Source of the DNA: Chondrosia reniformis
Lineage: Eukaryota; Porifera; Demospongiae; Chondrillida; Chondrillidae
Length of the DNA: 64,000 nt
Direction of reading: 5' to 3'
NCBI GenBank assembly: GCA_947172415.1
Contig: OX359194.1
Coordinates: forward strand, 4,898,001-4,962,000
Part shown: piece after piece, positions 38,460 through 49,702 of the stretch
Position numbering within the stretch: position 1 is the first letter of the stretch
Layout: every line of letters begins with the position of its first letter
The notes under the pieces: generated by a model
Seen by the model: the letters and a program-made list of their open reading frames with translations, nothing else
The model's database searches: none
Told to the model about the DNA's origin: nothing
Translations under genes and position numbers: made by a program

Positions 38460-41400
38460 TCAAAGATCTGTTTCACCATTTCTTTCAGTAGTGAATCTTC
38501 CTCTTCTTGGATCTGGACGACTGAGGGCAGCCTCCAAGGCAAGTAGCTTTTCTTTCTTAATCTCATTTTGTACTGCTTCAGGAACGTCTGGTATCAACCA
38601 TGCTATCACAATCACAGCAATAAAAATGATATGCTACAGGACAGACAGAGTAGAAGAGACTAATAGCAGGCTGTAATTAGAGAATGGACAATCACAAAAT
38701 TGGACAACTACAGTAACCATGATCTACTTTCCCAATTATTTAACAATCATTTATTCATTTGTTCAAATGAGCATACGTACATACTTCAAAAACTATTATG
38801 AAGGCAAGTCTAGCTGTCCATTCCTTATAGTAGCCCCCAGGGTAGTCATTACTTCCATCTGCCATTGGCATACGTCCCCAACCTCGAAAACTGAGAAAAT
38901 GATGAAACACATGACGGAGGGTGTTAAGGGTGGTAAAATAGGAGTTGGAAGAAAGATAGAGCAACATAGAGAGGTTGTTCATAGCTTTCCCAATTCACTA
39001 ACCCACAAAAAGCATCCTCAAGAATGCAGTTTGGTACTGTATTTGTAACATTTTCTCCATTTTCTGTCTCTAAGAAGTCTTCAGTGATCATATCATAGCT
39101 TAGATTTAAGCCTGTCAGTTGGTTCAAGCATGTCAAGTTAATGAACGGTAAGAAGAGGTAGTCTTGCCTATTGTCATTCTGTTCCTCCCTAGTTTCTATG
39201 AACATACAGCAACATTGTAAATTTCCAGTGTAATATATCTACGTATGTATGTGTACAAATGTAGGTAATGAGACCATAGTCTATGTTAAGACCCTGCAAA
39301 CAGTAGACTGAAACAGTACAAAGGACCAGAGTTTTTGAATTGAGATGAGTATAGATTTCTTCAGTTTAAATCTTAGCAATTTGAACTGATGCATAATCTG
39401 TTAGTCAGCAACACTGGGTCATTAGTTATAAATACTATGTCAGGGGCGTCGGAAGCACTTTTGACAAGCAGCCCACAAAACCTATGTCTTTGATTGTGCA
39501 ATAGTTAAAGAAAATGGAGGTCGTGAGTCGTTTGAATGTAAAGAAAGTCTTTTCCAGTCCTGTTGACACAGGTAACAGCCAGAATACAATAAAAGGAGAT
39601 AAACAAAAATTATGGAGGCACTGACTAAAGTGGGACAGCCATGGCAGGTGTGGCCGCAACAGTTCCGACACCCCGGTATGTCTAGTGTAGCCAATGGATG
39701 GTCTTCCTGTCTACCTATGATTTACCAAACTCAGCTACAGTAAATGTATTTACCATTTACATAGGCCTTTAATTGGAAAACTCTTATGTTTGGTACAGTA
39801 TCAGCAGGGTTTGCCCGCTTAACTTCTTCAAACACATCCTTAATTCTAAACTGCTGGATAGTGGCATTAAGGAAGCCAGCATCAAATTGGTACTCATTTC
39901 CTGTGATAGCACATGAGGGCCAGTTATACTGAGAACACAGTACGTCACGGTCAGTCTCATAACGATGGACAAGAAGTGGAATAAAGTCAGCAGTAATGGC
40001 AATCAAAAGAGCCTGTAAAGGAGGAATAAAATAAATTTATCTAGTGAATTACATGTACGTACATGGTACGTATACTTATTTCTTTAAAATTGAACCTCTA
40101 AACAAAACATCACCAACACAAGACAAGGTATAGTATATGGTAGTTCTAACAATGCTTCAGCTCCTGTTAAGTACATACTTTGCTTCTTTGACCATCAACT
40201 TACATTGGTGATTACAGCAAGCTTTGACACAAAATCTAGGAGACCATACCAAGCTCCAATGTCTTGTGCTCTCTCTGCTACTGGTCTCTTCTGAGTGACC
40301 AAATACTTGTAAGCATCCAGTCTGATCTCCACCCAGTTATTGAGTAGTGCAAACAGAGGGGCCAGAGGGAATGCAGCCACAAAGATGGTAATAAACCCAT
40401 ACTGGATCACCAGCTCCAAGTATTCTGGAATCAAACCAAAACTATCTTGAGCTGGTAGATCGAAATCTCTCTCCCATCTTGCATAGACTGCATTCTCATC
40501 CTCATCCTTGTGGAAGAAACGGTTCTTTATCCACTTTATCAGTGGGATCCCAATTTCAACACAATTGTTTAAAATCTGCTTACCTATGTACATATACACA
40601 ACAGGATATTATATTACCTACATGAAACTTAGTAACAGACTAAATAAAAGATTTCAAATTACAGTTATTGACCATAAATACATTAAAACCTTACCAAGTA
40701 AAATGATGATAAGTTGAATGGTCAACTCGAGGAAGCAGCCATAAGTAGCACACTCATCCCACCTGACTGCACCAACCCTGTTAAATCCACCAGGGTAACC
40801 AACAAGACTGAGGGAATGGAACAGGGATGAATGGGTGGGTGGGCAGGTGGATGGATGGATGGATGGATGGATGGATGGATGGATGGATGGATGGATGGAT
40901 GGGTGGGTAGATATGTAAGTAGATAAGTGGACAGTTTGACCGACAGATGGATGCATTGTGCATACTGATAATAGGATGGGTGAGCAACTCATCAATGAAT
41001 TGAGAAAAAGGAAGAAAACTCACTTTCCTCTGAAGAAAGCAATGTAAAAGATTGAAGAGTAATAGTTCACAAACTGAAAGATGTACAATTTGAAGATAAG
41101 ACTGTCCTCATATTCAGTCTGGGTGCGACGCAACTCTAAAATCAGCAAGGGAATATACATAAAAGGAGACAGTCTTCCACACTCTACTCATGTTCTCAAC
41201 AAAACTAACCCCAGGTTGTCAGTAACACTGCAATCTTCTTGTAAACCTGTAGGATAGAGTCAAAAGTACAATAACACTTTTAGGAATACTTACTCGTTGC
41301 CGTTTAGAGCAACTGGGTGGTAGACTTTGATGTGACTCTTACAAATGTACGTAGCACAAGGGACATTATTAATCAGAGTATTGGGTACTAACATACACAG

Positions 41401-44400
41401 GAACCAAAGGTACGTATATTAATGCAGTAGGTATACTATGTACATACAGTCCATACGCAGTACAAACAATATTTGTGCGTATTGAAGCCGGTTTAGAGAC
41501 CAGGGTCTCGCAAATTGATACATTGGGTCTAGGTGTGAACCAATGGTGACAAAAAAACAGTCTAAGTTTGCTGCAGTATCAACAATAATCCAACAGTGTC
41601 TCCTTCAAGTAAGAGGCGTGAAGTATGCAGCAAAGAAAACTAAACAAGCAGCTGCTAGGAAGATGAGTGTGGGCGCCAAGGTAACTATTTTATGGGAACT
41701 AGGCTCAAACAGAGGCTTGAATTAAGGCCTGGTCATAATGACTGGAATGGATAAATACGGCATATGCATCATTAGTCATACAATAGTTGGCAAACCAAAT
41801 ACTGTAGACATCTCATATATAGTATGTACACTTGAATATGTTTAGGGAGAGAAAGGTTAGTGTTACAGAGAGAAGGACTGCGGATTAAACTGAAGTACTA
41901 CTTTGAATGCAGTTTATTACATTTCAAAAGCAATCTCAAACCTAAATTATTAATTAAATTACATACAAGCATTGCTTGTCCTTACAGGAAAGTTATAGGA
42001 AATCCTCCAATACATCAGTAATAGAAGCTTTATTAATTAATAATAATGAAATTATATATACAGTATGTACGTAATTCTATTAAGGTGTCTGAATGGTGGA
42101 GCTTCAGAACATAAACATGGACTCACCACATTCATGACCATAATGAAGACAAGCTGAACACAGGCTCCAGTTATGGATGCAAAGAGAGAGGCCCCAGCCC
42201 CAACAGCATTGCCACCGATGGACACAAGTGGGAGATACAACAGAGCCGCAATGGCAATACGGTAGATGATAACAGCAAACACAATTATGATCACAACCAT
42301 CGCCTGTGCAACAAGAGAACCATACGTACATACAACTTACATAAGTATGTACATATGCTGTATACATGTACCTAAGTATCATATATACTGTTTATTGCGT
42401 AGCAGGGTATGGGAAATCCTCCCAATACATCAGTAACATAAGTTGTAAGTAACTTTCTGACAGTCCGGGCCAGGGCTGTATGCAGAACTTGGGGTCAGAG
42501 GGGGCAAAATGAAATTTTTCAAAATTTAGGGGGGCAATGGTATGAGGGTGTCAAAGCAGTTTAAGGGGTCCCCAAAAGTCTTCAAAATCAATCCTAGGGG
42601 GCCCCCCGCCTATGCAGCCCTGGTCCCAAAGGCTCTGTTAATTTTTCATTGAACACAGGATAGTATATATGTATATATACCATAAAGACAAGCCCAGAGA
42701 AGCCAGCTATAACTTTGGTGAGCAACCTATGACTAGGTTGGACAAGATCATATTTTTCATGAACTGGATTCCATCTCCGATATTTTTCCTTTGCTTGTTC
42801 AGTTTTACAACTAGCAATTTCCTTCTCAATCTTGCGTTCAAATTGGATCCTTGGCCGTTGCTACAGATATACAAAGGTAGGCTAGGAACGTTCCTTTGGA
42901 TATGTGTAACTAGGTAGGTACGTACATGCAGGTAACATTAGCTAAAATCAAATATTGGCATTTTGTGCATACATACACGAGCGTGATATATAAAAGGATC
43001 ATAAAGACTGATATAAAAATGGTACCAGCCCAAAACACACTAATACTAACAAAAGCAGAGAGAATATAGTGTATGCACCTGATGAATGATGTTTCTCAAC
43101 ATTACTAATGAGACATTGGTAGATTATCTATTAGATTCTAATACTGCCTTGGACACTTGCGTTCTAGATGACTTCAGAGTGATGGGATACATATACGCGT
43201 ATAGTACAGACAGTACATGACCCTGATTGATTTTGTACAGTGCTTACTGACTGTAATGCATGATGCATTTCAACTCATTGCTGAATTGACATTATTATTT
43301 GGTTGGTCACAATGGCTGACCAAATTACGTAGAACCTTAAGCACGTAACTCTGATGTATACAAGTACAATCAGATTGTAGCAGTTTTGATCAAAATAGAA
43401 TATGGGCTCTATGAAGCTATGTACATTAACTCACCTCAGCTGCTTCAAAGTCCAGGGTGTCCCAGTAGTGCTGAGTAACAAACTGCTTTCTCTTCCAAAA
43501 CTCCAAAAACAAAACAGCCCAAAACGACATTACCACAGCAAAAAATACTGTCGCTCCATTATCAAATAATAGAGATGCCCTAAGTGTAAGTAAAAATGAG
43601 TAGGAGTACATAAGAATAAATTTAACACAGTACGTCAACATGTACGTACATACGAGTATACTTTTGTACATACGTATGTTCTATATCAGGGCTGCATGCA
43701 GAACTTGAGGTCAGGGGGCAAATAAAAATTTTCAAAATTTAGGGGTAATGGTATGTAATATTAAGCTGTACATCAGGGCTGGGGCGGTGGCATACGCTTC
43801 CCCTAGGATTGATTTCACTCCCCCCCCAGACTGTAGATACTCCTGTAAGTAGTAGCGGGAAGGTGGAGGTGTACATACTGAAAACAACTCTATCCTGGCA
43901 TTTTAGGTTTGTTATGTTGCAATGAAATATCTCTAATGGAAATTTCTAACTAAAGCCTGTCACACTAATAACAAAATGGTTACAATGGTGATGTTTAGTC
44001 CAACCATAATCTGGCTCACAAAGCCGTAATTATCGCAGTGAGTATTTGGTATTAAATTACATATAAGGTATGTATGTATGCATGTACAGTATGTATGTAT
44101 GTAATGTGCGTATATATACACACACACGAGGGGCTAATGCATGTGTACAATAAACTCAGCATAGCAGCTGAAAATAAGTTACTACAAAAGATGTTGTTTT
44201 GGTATGTGTAGAACTTCCTCAAGTCAAAATACGTATGTTAAATTCAACACAGACATGACGGGTGAGTCAAAAATGACAATGTATGCAAAAAGGAAATGTC
44301 CTTACTTTTCATTGGTTTATGTGCTCATACGTGCATACCTTGAAGCTGTACATTCTGATTGAAAGTACCAGAAATCACACCTGGTGTCACATATAGGACA

Positions 44401-47400
44401 CATGTAGAAAGTGTAACTGTCTGAAGGAGTTATTAAAGGAAACAGAGAGTGAATATACGTGGAAATATACGTACACATACACAGAAGTGAAAGACCTACG
44501 TACCTGGAGGTCCCACTGGCACGCCTGACCCGTTGAACTGGTAAGTTGGAAAAGGTTCACCACAAGCATCAGCACTACAGGTGATGCAATACAAATTATG
44601 GAAAGCCAAGTACAAACCTAACAAAATCTCCTTCCCAGGGAGTGGTATCTTTATTACTTGTAACCATTACAATTACAGGAATACAATACAATTTTTGATA
44701 ATTCTTTATCTGCTTGAACAACTACAGTAAATATGTCTGGTTTAGAGATGGTTATCTGCTTTTACTTACGCAATTGGGTTCCTAGATGTGACAACTGTAG
44801 AGATGCCATACAGCATGACAATTATTCCAATGATGGTTGGCCAAAGTAACCAGTAGGTGTAGTGTCCCACCCAGGTGAAGTACATTCCAACCTTTTCTCC
44901 AAAATATTGACTATAAATGATGAAGTGACAGGAGACAAAGGTTTGAGTGGAAATCAAATTGTGGCATATACATCTGTACGTACATGTAATTATATATTTG
45001 GTGAATTAGGAGACTAACCGAATATGGTTGAGTGGCTGGTTCTTATGGAAGGCATACAGAGGATGAGCCCACCTCTTGTACAAGAGCTGACGAAGAGACT
45101 TGAATTCCTCATCCTTCTTAGTCTGGTATGGACCCTGAAAGGATGGATAGGTGGAAGTGGATGGATGGGTGGGTGGATGGGTGGAAGTGGATGGATGGGT
45201 GGAAGTGGATGGGTGGGTGGAAGTATGTAGATGGAGAGAAATAGTGGCTTACATCATGAAGAGGGAAAGCATCAACAAAGGTTTTGTTATTCAGCAGACG
45301 TTCAATACCTTCAAAAAAATCAGTCACTTAACTGGCTATACATTTAGCATATTTATAATTTTGTAACTGACAAAACTATTGGTATCTCTTACCATATTGT
45401 CCATCCTTGGGACCATAACTTGCTCTTTGTAGAGAATCCCAAACAATCATGGATCTCTGTGCCTCATTTAGAAACTTACCAGCATTCTCTTCAGAGCAAA
45501 ATAAAAACCTACACAATGGTAAAGATAAACCTAGGTTACCAGTCTATTGCCATAGTTACCAAACCCCCACCTATCCTTGTCTCGTATTCTGAAGGGAGCA
45601 GTGAGGTAGTGTGGGATGTGAAACTTCTCAGGAATGTCTGGAGCCAACGGATCCTTTAGTTTCAAACACCTTTCCATTAAACGTGTTCTCCAATGAACAC
45701 GACTATCCAAAGTGTTGTCCTGTAAATATCAGTATAATGATAAAATTGTGGTTCTTCACTAGACAATATATTATACTATATCATGGAATGTAAAAGAGCT
45801 AGGAATACATAATCCAGGGGAGCAGAAAAATTAGGAGAAACTTCTTGTTTCCTCATCAAAAGCTCTCAGTAGGTTTAGTTCTCCACAGACCTTTCAAATG
45901 GTGTTTTAGATTATACGTACACAGTTGTTATAAAGCCCATCCATTTGTATTTGCTACATGCTAGTCTACAGTTACAAATGTTCATAATTATCACTGTTTA
46001 GGCTACCCAAGGAACCGGTCAATAAAGGGTAGCTATCTATATGTTTTGAGGCTCAAGGAACCGGTCAATAAAAGGTAGCTATGTATATGTTTTGAGGCTC
46101 AAGGAACCAGTCAATAAAAGGTAGCTATGTATATGTTTTGAGGCTCTGTTTTATTTTGCATTGCTCACACTAATGGGAAGTCTCAGTCCAATCCTTTCTG
46201 CTCCTTCAAGAATACCTTGCCATGTGCAGTGCACCTTCCAATAGTATGTCTTCTGATCAGGTGAATCCTAATATGGAAGAACATACACCTCATTGCCACT
46301 GATACGTGTGTACAGCCATTTTTATATTAAAGCTACTTACAGAGCAATCTTGTTCTTCAAACACAAGGTGATACTCCTTCTCACAGTTCTCCCTAAACAG
46401 CTTCCTCTTGTCCTCTCTCTTCTTTAGATCATCTTCATGTTTATTATCTCTCTCCTCGTCCTTCAAACGGTATGCTAACACAAAGTCTACATTAAGAAAC
46501 GTTATTAGCTACGTAATTAAAGCATCATAAAGAATGTATACACATACAATATGTGCATACATATGTAATCAAACTCTATGATCAAATATACAATTGAAAG
46601 AAGATAAATGTACGTAATACAAGGAGTACATAGTTGAGAGATTCATCCCAGGATCACTGATGAAGGGTGGAATTCCCAGAAACGGCTGTCTGACCCAGTG
46701 GAGAAGAAGATGAAAGAAGGGAAAAGAAGGAAGAAAAGACTCCTGTATCTTCATCCAAAGCTCTCTTCAGGTTTAGTTCCCCTATAGGCTCTTTTACAGA
46801 ATAGGCATATAGCATGTAGGAAAATGGTATCTTAGATTTTTCATGTGTTGTGTCTGCTAATGTTGTCTATCAATAAAGTCATTCAGATGCTTGTACAAAA
46901 AATGAGTTAGGCAGGTGGGCAAGGACTTGGTGGATATGCAGCTCACTTAAAGTTTCTGTGGCCTTAAACTTACAGTTATACTACATTTCATAGTATATAG
47001 AAATAGTTGGAATGTGATCAGCATGAACTGGTATGTACTAGATAAATTTGTAGGTACAACACCCACCTACAAAATGTCCCACATACATGTATATACTGTA
47101 TACATTGGTACATTGGCACATAAACTGGCCTATCAATTCTGGATTCTGGGTGTAGTAATGGAGAAGTATATAGGAGACATATACAGTGGGCTCTGGTTTA
47201 TCCGGCCTCGATTTATCCGGAAACCTGTTTTATTCGACTGGAAGCGTGGGGAACCGAAAGTATCGTGTACTATTGTATAGCAATTACCCTGGTTTATCCG
47301 GACCTCGTTTATCCGTATCCGACGTTAGTGCTTGTGCGACGAAAGGCCGTTGTCCCATATGTATTGCCTTTTTCTATCCGGCAAGGCTCGACATCGGGCG

Positions 47401-49702
47401 TACGAACTGCGATCTTCTTCGTGGAGCTACTGTCCTCTGCGCTGCGCCGTTTCTTGGACTCTCGAAGGATGTCGCTAATAGTGGTTACGCTCAGCTGGAG
47501 GAAGCACTGTGGGTTTGGTTCGGAAACATCCGCTCCAGACGCCTAGCGATTTCGGACGAAATGTTTCGGTTAAAAGCGAAGGAATTTGGGGAGACTACGG
47601 GGATCAGTGGACTGTTTACTGCATGTAATACTGTACTTTCTATTAATATCCATGCCACTATACAAATAGAAAATACTTTTTATCTGACATCTGATTTATC
47701 CAACAAGTTTTGAGGGAACAGATGATGTCGGATAAATCAGAGCCCACTGTATATGTATTAAGGTACAGTTGAGACTTGACAAGGTGAAAAGGCCAAGGCC
47801 ACTAAGTGACTTTAAGAATGCAAGTAGGCATGTGCAGAGAATAGATCAATCAACTCTAATCCCATATACGTATATATATACGTATGTATATCATTGTTAC
47901 TGTGTCATTTACTATTGTTCTTCCAATTTCAATTTAATTTCATGGCTGCAAACGACAATACAGCCTTTGAAATGGTCTAAATGGCTTCAGTTTCAAACGC
48001 ATTCAAGACCATACCTGATACACATTACCAACTACAGTAGTTTGCGTTATAGCAATTATTCAATGCCTAAGTATTCTTGGTTGAGTGCAAAATGTACTAA
48101 GGTACCTATACAGTGCCTATAGGACGCAAATACCACTAGTGTAGTGATACAAGAGAGATTACAAAGACTACATGGCATATAAAAATCTAAGATACCATTT
48201 TCCTACATGCTATGCCTATTCTGTAAAAGAGCCTATAGGGAACTAAACCTGGAGAGAGCTTTGGATGAAGATATAGGAGTTTTTTCTTCCTTCCTTTCCT
48301 TTCTTTCATCTTCTTCTCCACTGGGTCAGACAGCCGTTTTTGGGAATTCCACTCTTCATCAGTGATCCTGGGAGTCTTTGTCTTCATCTTTATCTTTATC
48401 TTGATCTTCTATGAATCCTTAGCTCTCTATGCTAAACCTAGGGGCCTTATATACACTATTTTGGCGCCAAAAGTTAAATAAGGTGTTAACTAAGACTTTC
48501 AGAGGGTTCAGATGAAGGAGGACACTGTCTGAAAATAAACTACACAGGATTTTAAAAGCAATGAACCAGGAGGGAACCATGGGTAGGGTAACAGGACCAA
48601 TGTTCATTATAGATTAATGAGCTGGTCAGTAGCACTTGTCACATTTACTCTTATATAGGACTGGACCTTTACCAGCAAAACTGCAATCTCAAATCACATT
48701 ATTCTAACACCTACGTACTTATATAATTCACTGACTGCATGTAATTTAATTAGCTGATAAAGGTCTCTAAATGAAAATGTCCTATTGTAAGAATTTTGTA
48801 GCAAATGCAAGTTACACAAAGTCATTACCAAAACTTGATATCCATTTTAACCCACCAATTTTGGACTTGCCATCTTCAAAGTAAACTGTCTCCTCTGCAG
48901 ATTTCTACAGAGACAGAGTGTGGAAAGATGTTAATCCACTGATTCTTCCTAGATACATACTTCAACATCAATATACCTCAAATGTGGTATTAAACAGTAT
49001 ACATGTAATATAATAAAGTTAACAGTATACATATACGTATGTATAATAAAGTTAACAGTATACAATTGAGTACCTCACTTTTGTATGTTCGTAGTTACAC
49101 ACAAGTGCTAATGAAAATCAGTTTATCAATTCAAGGTAACAATCATAAACCTAATTAAACGCATATATAAACAGGACTTGGTTTCACCCTATCAAAGTAC
49201 AAAATCTAGGAGTGCAATCAAAATATATGAATGAGAGGCAAATCCAGAGTGATTGAACTAATGGCTTACAAAAACATTTAGATCAGCTGCAGATCTCAGA
49301 GTTCCCTATTTTTCATGAATAGATCTATTAACAATTAGTACATGTCTTTACACAATGCAGAACAAACATTCTCTGTAATTCTGTGTGTCCTGTCCATGTT
49401 CAACAAGTGAAATAAATACAGCAACACATTGCGTATGCTCTATACCACTCTATTAATGACACATTAAAAGTGCTTCTCTGACAACAATAGCTTCTAGGAA
49501 AGGTGTACGGTGAATATGTACTCACCCTAGCTTGCGTGTTTAGTCTCTTTCTTCCTGCTTCAGCATCCTCCAGTAGGTCACTCTTCTCATCAGTAGACTC
49601 CCTGCTGGCTATATCTGACCCATTCTTTGGTACTTCTGCTGGGGTAATCCCCTCAAATCCAATTGGGACAGTCCCTCCCTCTTCATTCGGATTAGAGGCC
49701 AT
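38460..49702 (-). CDS. Anoctamin (TMEM16 family), paralogue A
   Basis: A predicted dimeric ten-helix membrane protein, a calcium-activated chloride channel and/or lipid scramblase. My 22-exon model gives 1025 aa. Exons: 49526-49702, 48856-48904, 46341-46486, 46169-46267, 45571-45719, 45393-45508, 45253-45308, 45019-45134, 44770-44910, 44504-44574, 44339-44420, 43435-43579, 42681-42860, 42127-42303, 41210-41246, 41024-41135, 40695-40807, 40204-40583, 39754-40012, 39003-39195, 38785-38890, 38460-38633. Signatures: [10 protein letters not shown] (N-terminal dimerisation domain), [10 protein letters not shown] before TM1, [49 protein letters not shown]. Calcium-site residues known from ANO1 appear conserved: NNCVE (N661, E665), EYLE (E709, E712), EIRLD (E741, D745). 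The C-terminus is [11 protein letters not shown]. Channel or scramblase activity cannot be told from sequence alone. It is tandem with the paralogue at 52713-63601 and convergent with IBA57. Confidence 0.93.
40836..40912. repeat. (ATGG)n microsatellite
   Basis: Tetranucleotide repeat with a few GTGG variants, in an anoctamin A intron just outside the exon that ends at 40807. Confidence 0.95.
42471..42622. mobile_element. Small hAT-like MITE
   Basis: The 152-bp segment begins CAGGGCTGTATGCAG and ends with its imperfect complement TATGCAGCCCTG. Termini starting CAGGG are usual for hAT transposons. A related but less complete copy begins CAGGGCTGCATGCAGAACTT at 43688. The interior is G/C-run rich and non-coding. 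I could not confirm an 8-bp target duplication. Confidence 0.6.
43688..43830. mobile_element. Second, partial copy of the CAGGGCTG MITE
   Basis: Shares CAGGGCTGYATGCAGAACTT and TTTTCAAAATTTAGGGG with the copy at 42471-42622; the right part has diverged or rearranged. It lies in another intron of anoctamin A. Confidence 0.5.
45139..45235. repeat. GGAAGTGGATGGATGGGTGG-type short tandem repeat
   Basis: Irregular 4- and 10-16-bp G/T/A repeats in the intron between anoctamin A exons 45253-45308 and 45019-45134, starting only a few bases upstream of the acceptor at 45134. Confidence 0.85.
46009..46146. repeat. 46-bp tandem repeat, three copies
   Basis: A unit beginning AAGGAACCGGTCAATAAA and ending TATATGTTTTGAGGCTC is present three times in a row with only a few substitutions. 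It lies in the anoctamin A intron between exons 46169-46267 and 45571-45719, ending about 22 bases from the end of exon 4. Confidence 0.92.
46641..46846 (+). repeat. Dispersed repeat family, copy 2
   Basis: The most complete copy of the family, in anoctamin A intron 2. It begins near ATTCATCCCAGGATCACTGA and ends near TTAGATTTTTCATG. It contains the hammerhead-like motif at 46651-46696. Short partial relatives (RGGTTTAGTTCYCC) also occur near 45852-45912 and 56395-56485. Confidence 0.8.
46651..46696 (+). ncRNA. Hammerhead-ribozyme-like motif in the dispersed repeat
   Basis: GGATCA (stem I) is followed by CTGATGA at 46657-46663, stem II GGG/CCC with loop TGGAATT, GAAA at 46679-46682, then CGGCT and the triplet GTC ending at 46690, then TGACCC, which pairs with GGATCA except for one A-C mismatch. 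This is the order of a type I hammerhead with a very short stem III (A-U and C-G closing a GGCT loop). Deviations are an A-A mismatch next to stem II and the stem I mismatch. Short hammerheads of this kind are known in Penelope-like elements and retrozymes; membership is inference. Confidence 0.6.
47184..47749 (+). mobile_element. pogo/Tigger-like DNA transposon, internally deleted
   Basis: The 566-bp element starts CAGTGGGCTCTGGTTTATCC and ends with the complement (GGATAAATCAGAGCCCACTG), flanked on both sides by TA, the usual target duplication of the Tc1/mariner superfamily. Further TTTATCCGG words recur inside the left end. A plus-strand open stretch (about 47495-47620) reads [15 protein letters not shown] and [13 protein letters not shown], which matches the CENP-B-type DNA-binding helix-turn-helix of Tigger transposases. 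No DDE catalytic domain is present, so this is a non-autonomous remnant carrying a piece of transposase, in intron 2 of anoctamin A. Confidence 0.85.
48181..48374 (-). repeat. Dispersed repeat family, copy 3
   Basis: Reverse-orientation copy, about 1.4 kb from copy 2 in the same intron (anoctamin A intron 2). The two are therefore an inverted pair flanking the Tigger element and could pair in the transcript. It contains the motif at 48323-48368. Confidence 0.8.
48323..48368 (-). ncRNA. Hammerhead-like motif, minus-strand copy
   Basis: On the minus strand it reads GGATCA, CTGATGA, AGAGTGGAATTCCC, AAAAAC, GGCTGTC, TGACCC. It is the same layout as 46651-46696 but the first base of GAAA is A, and stem II has one more mismatch, so this copy is likely inactive. 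Confidence 0.45.
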
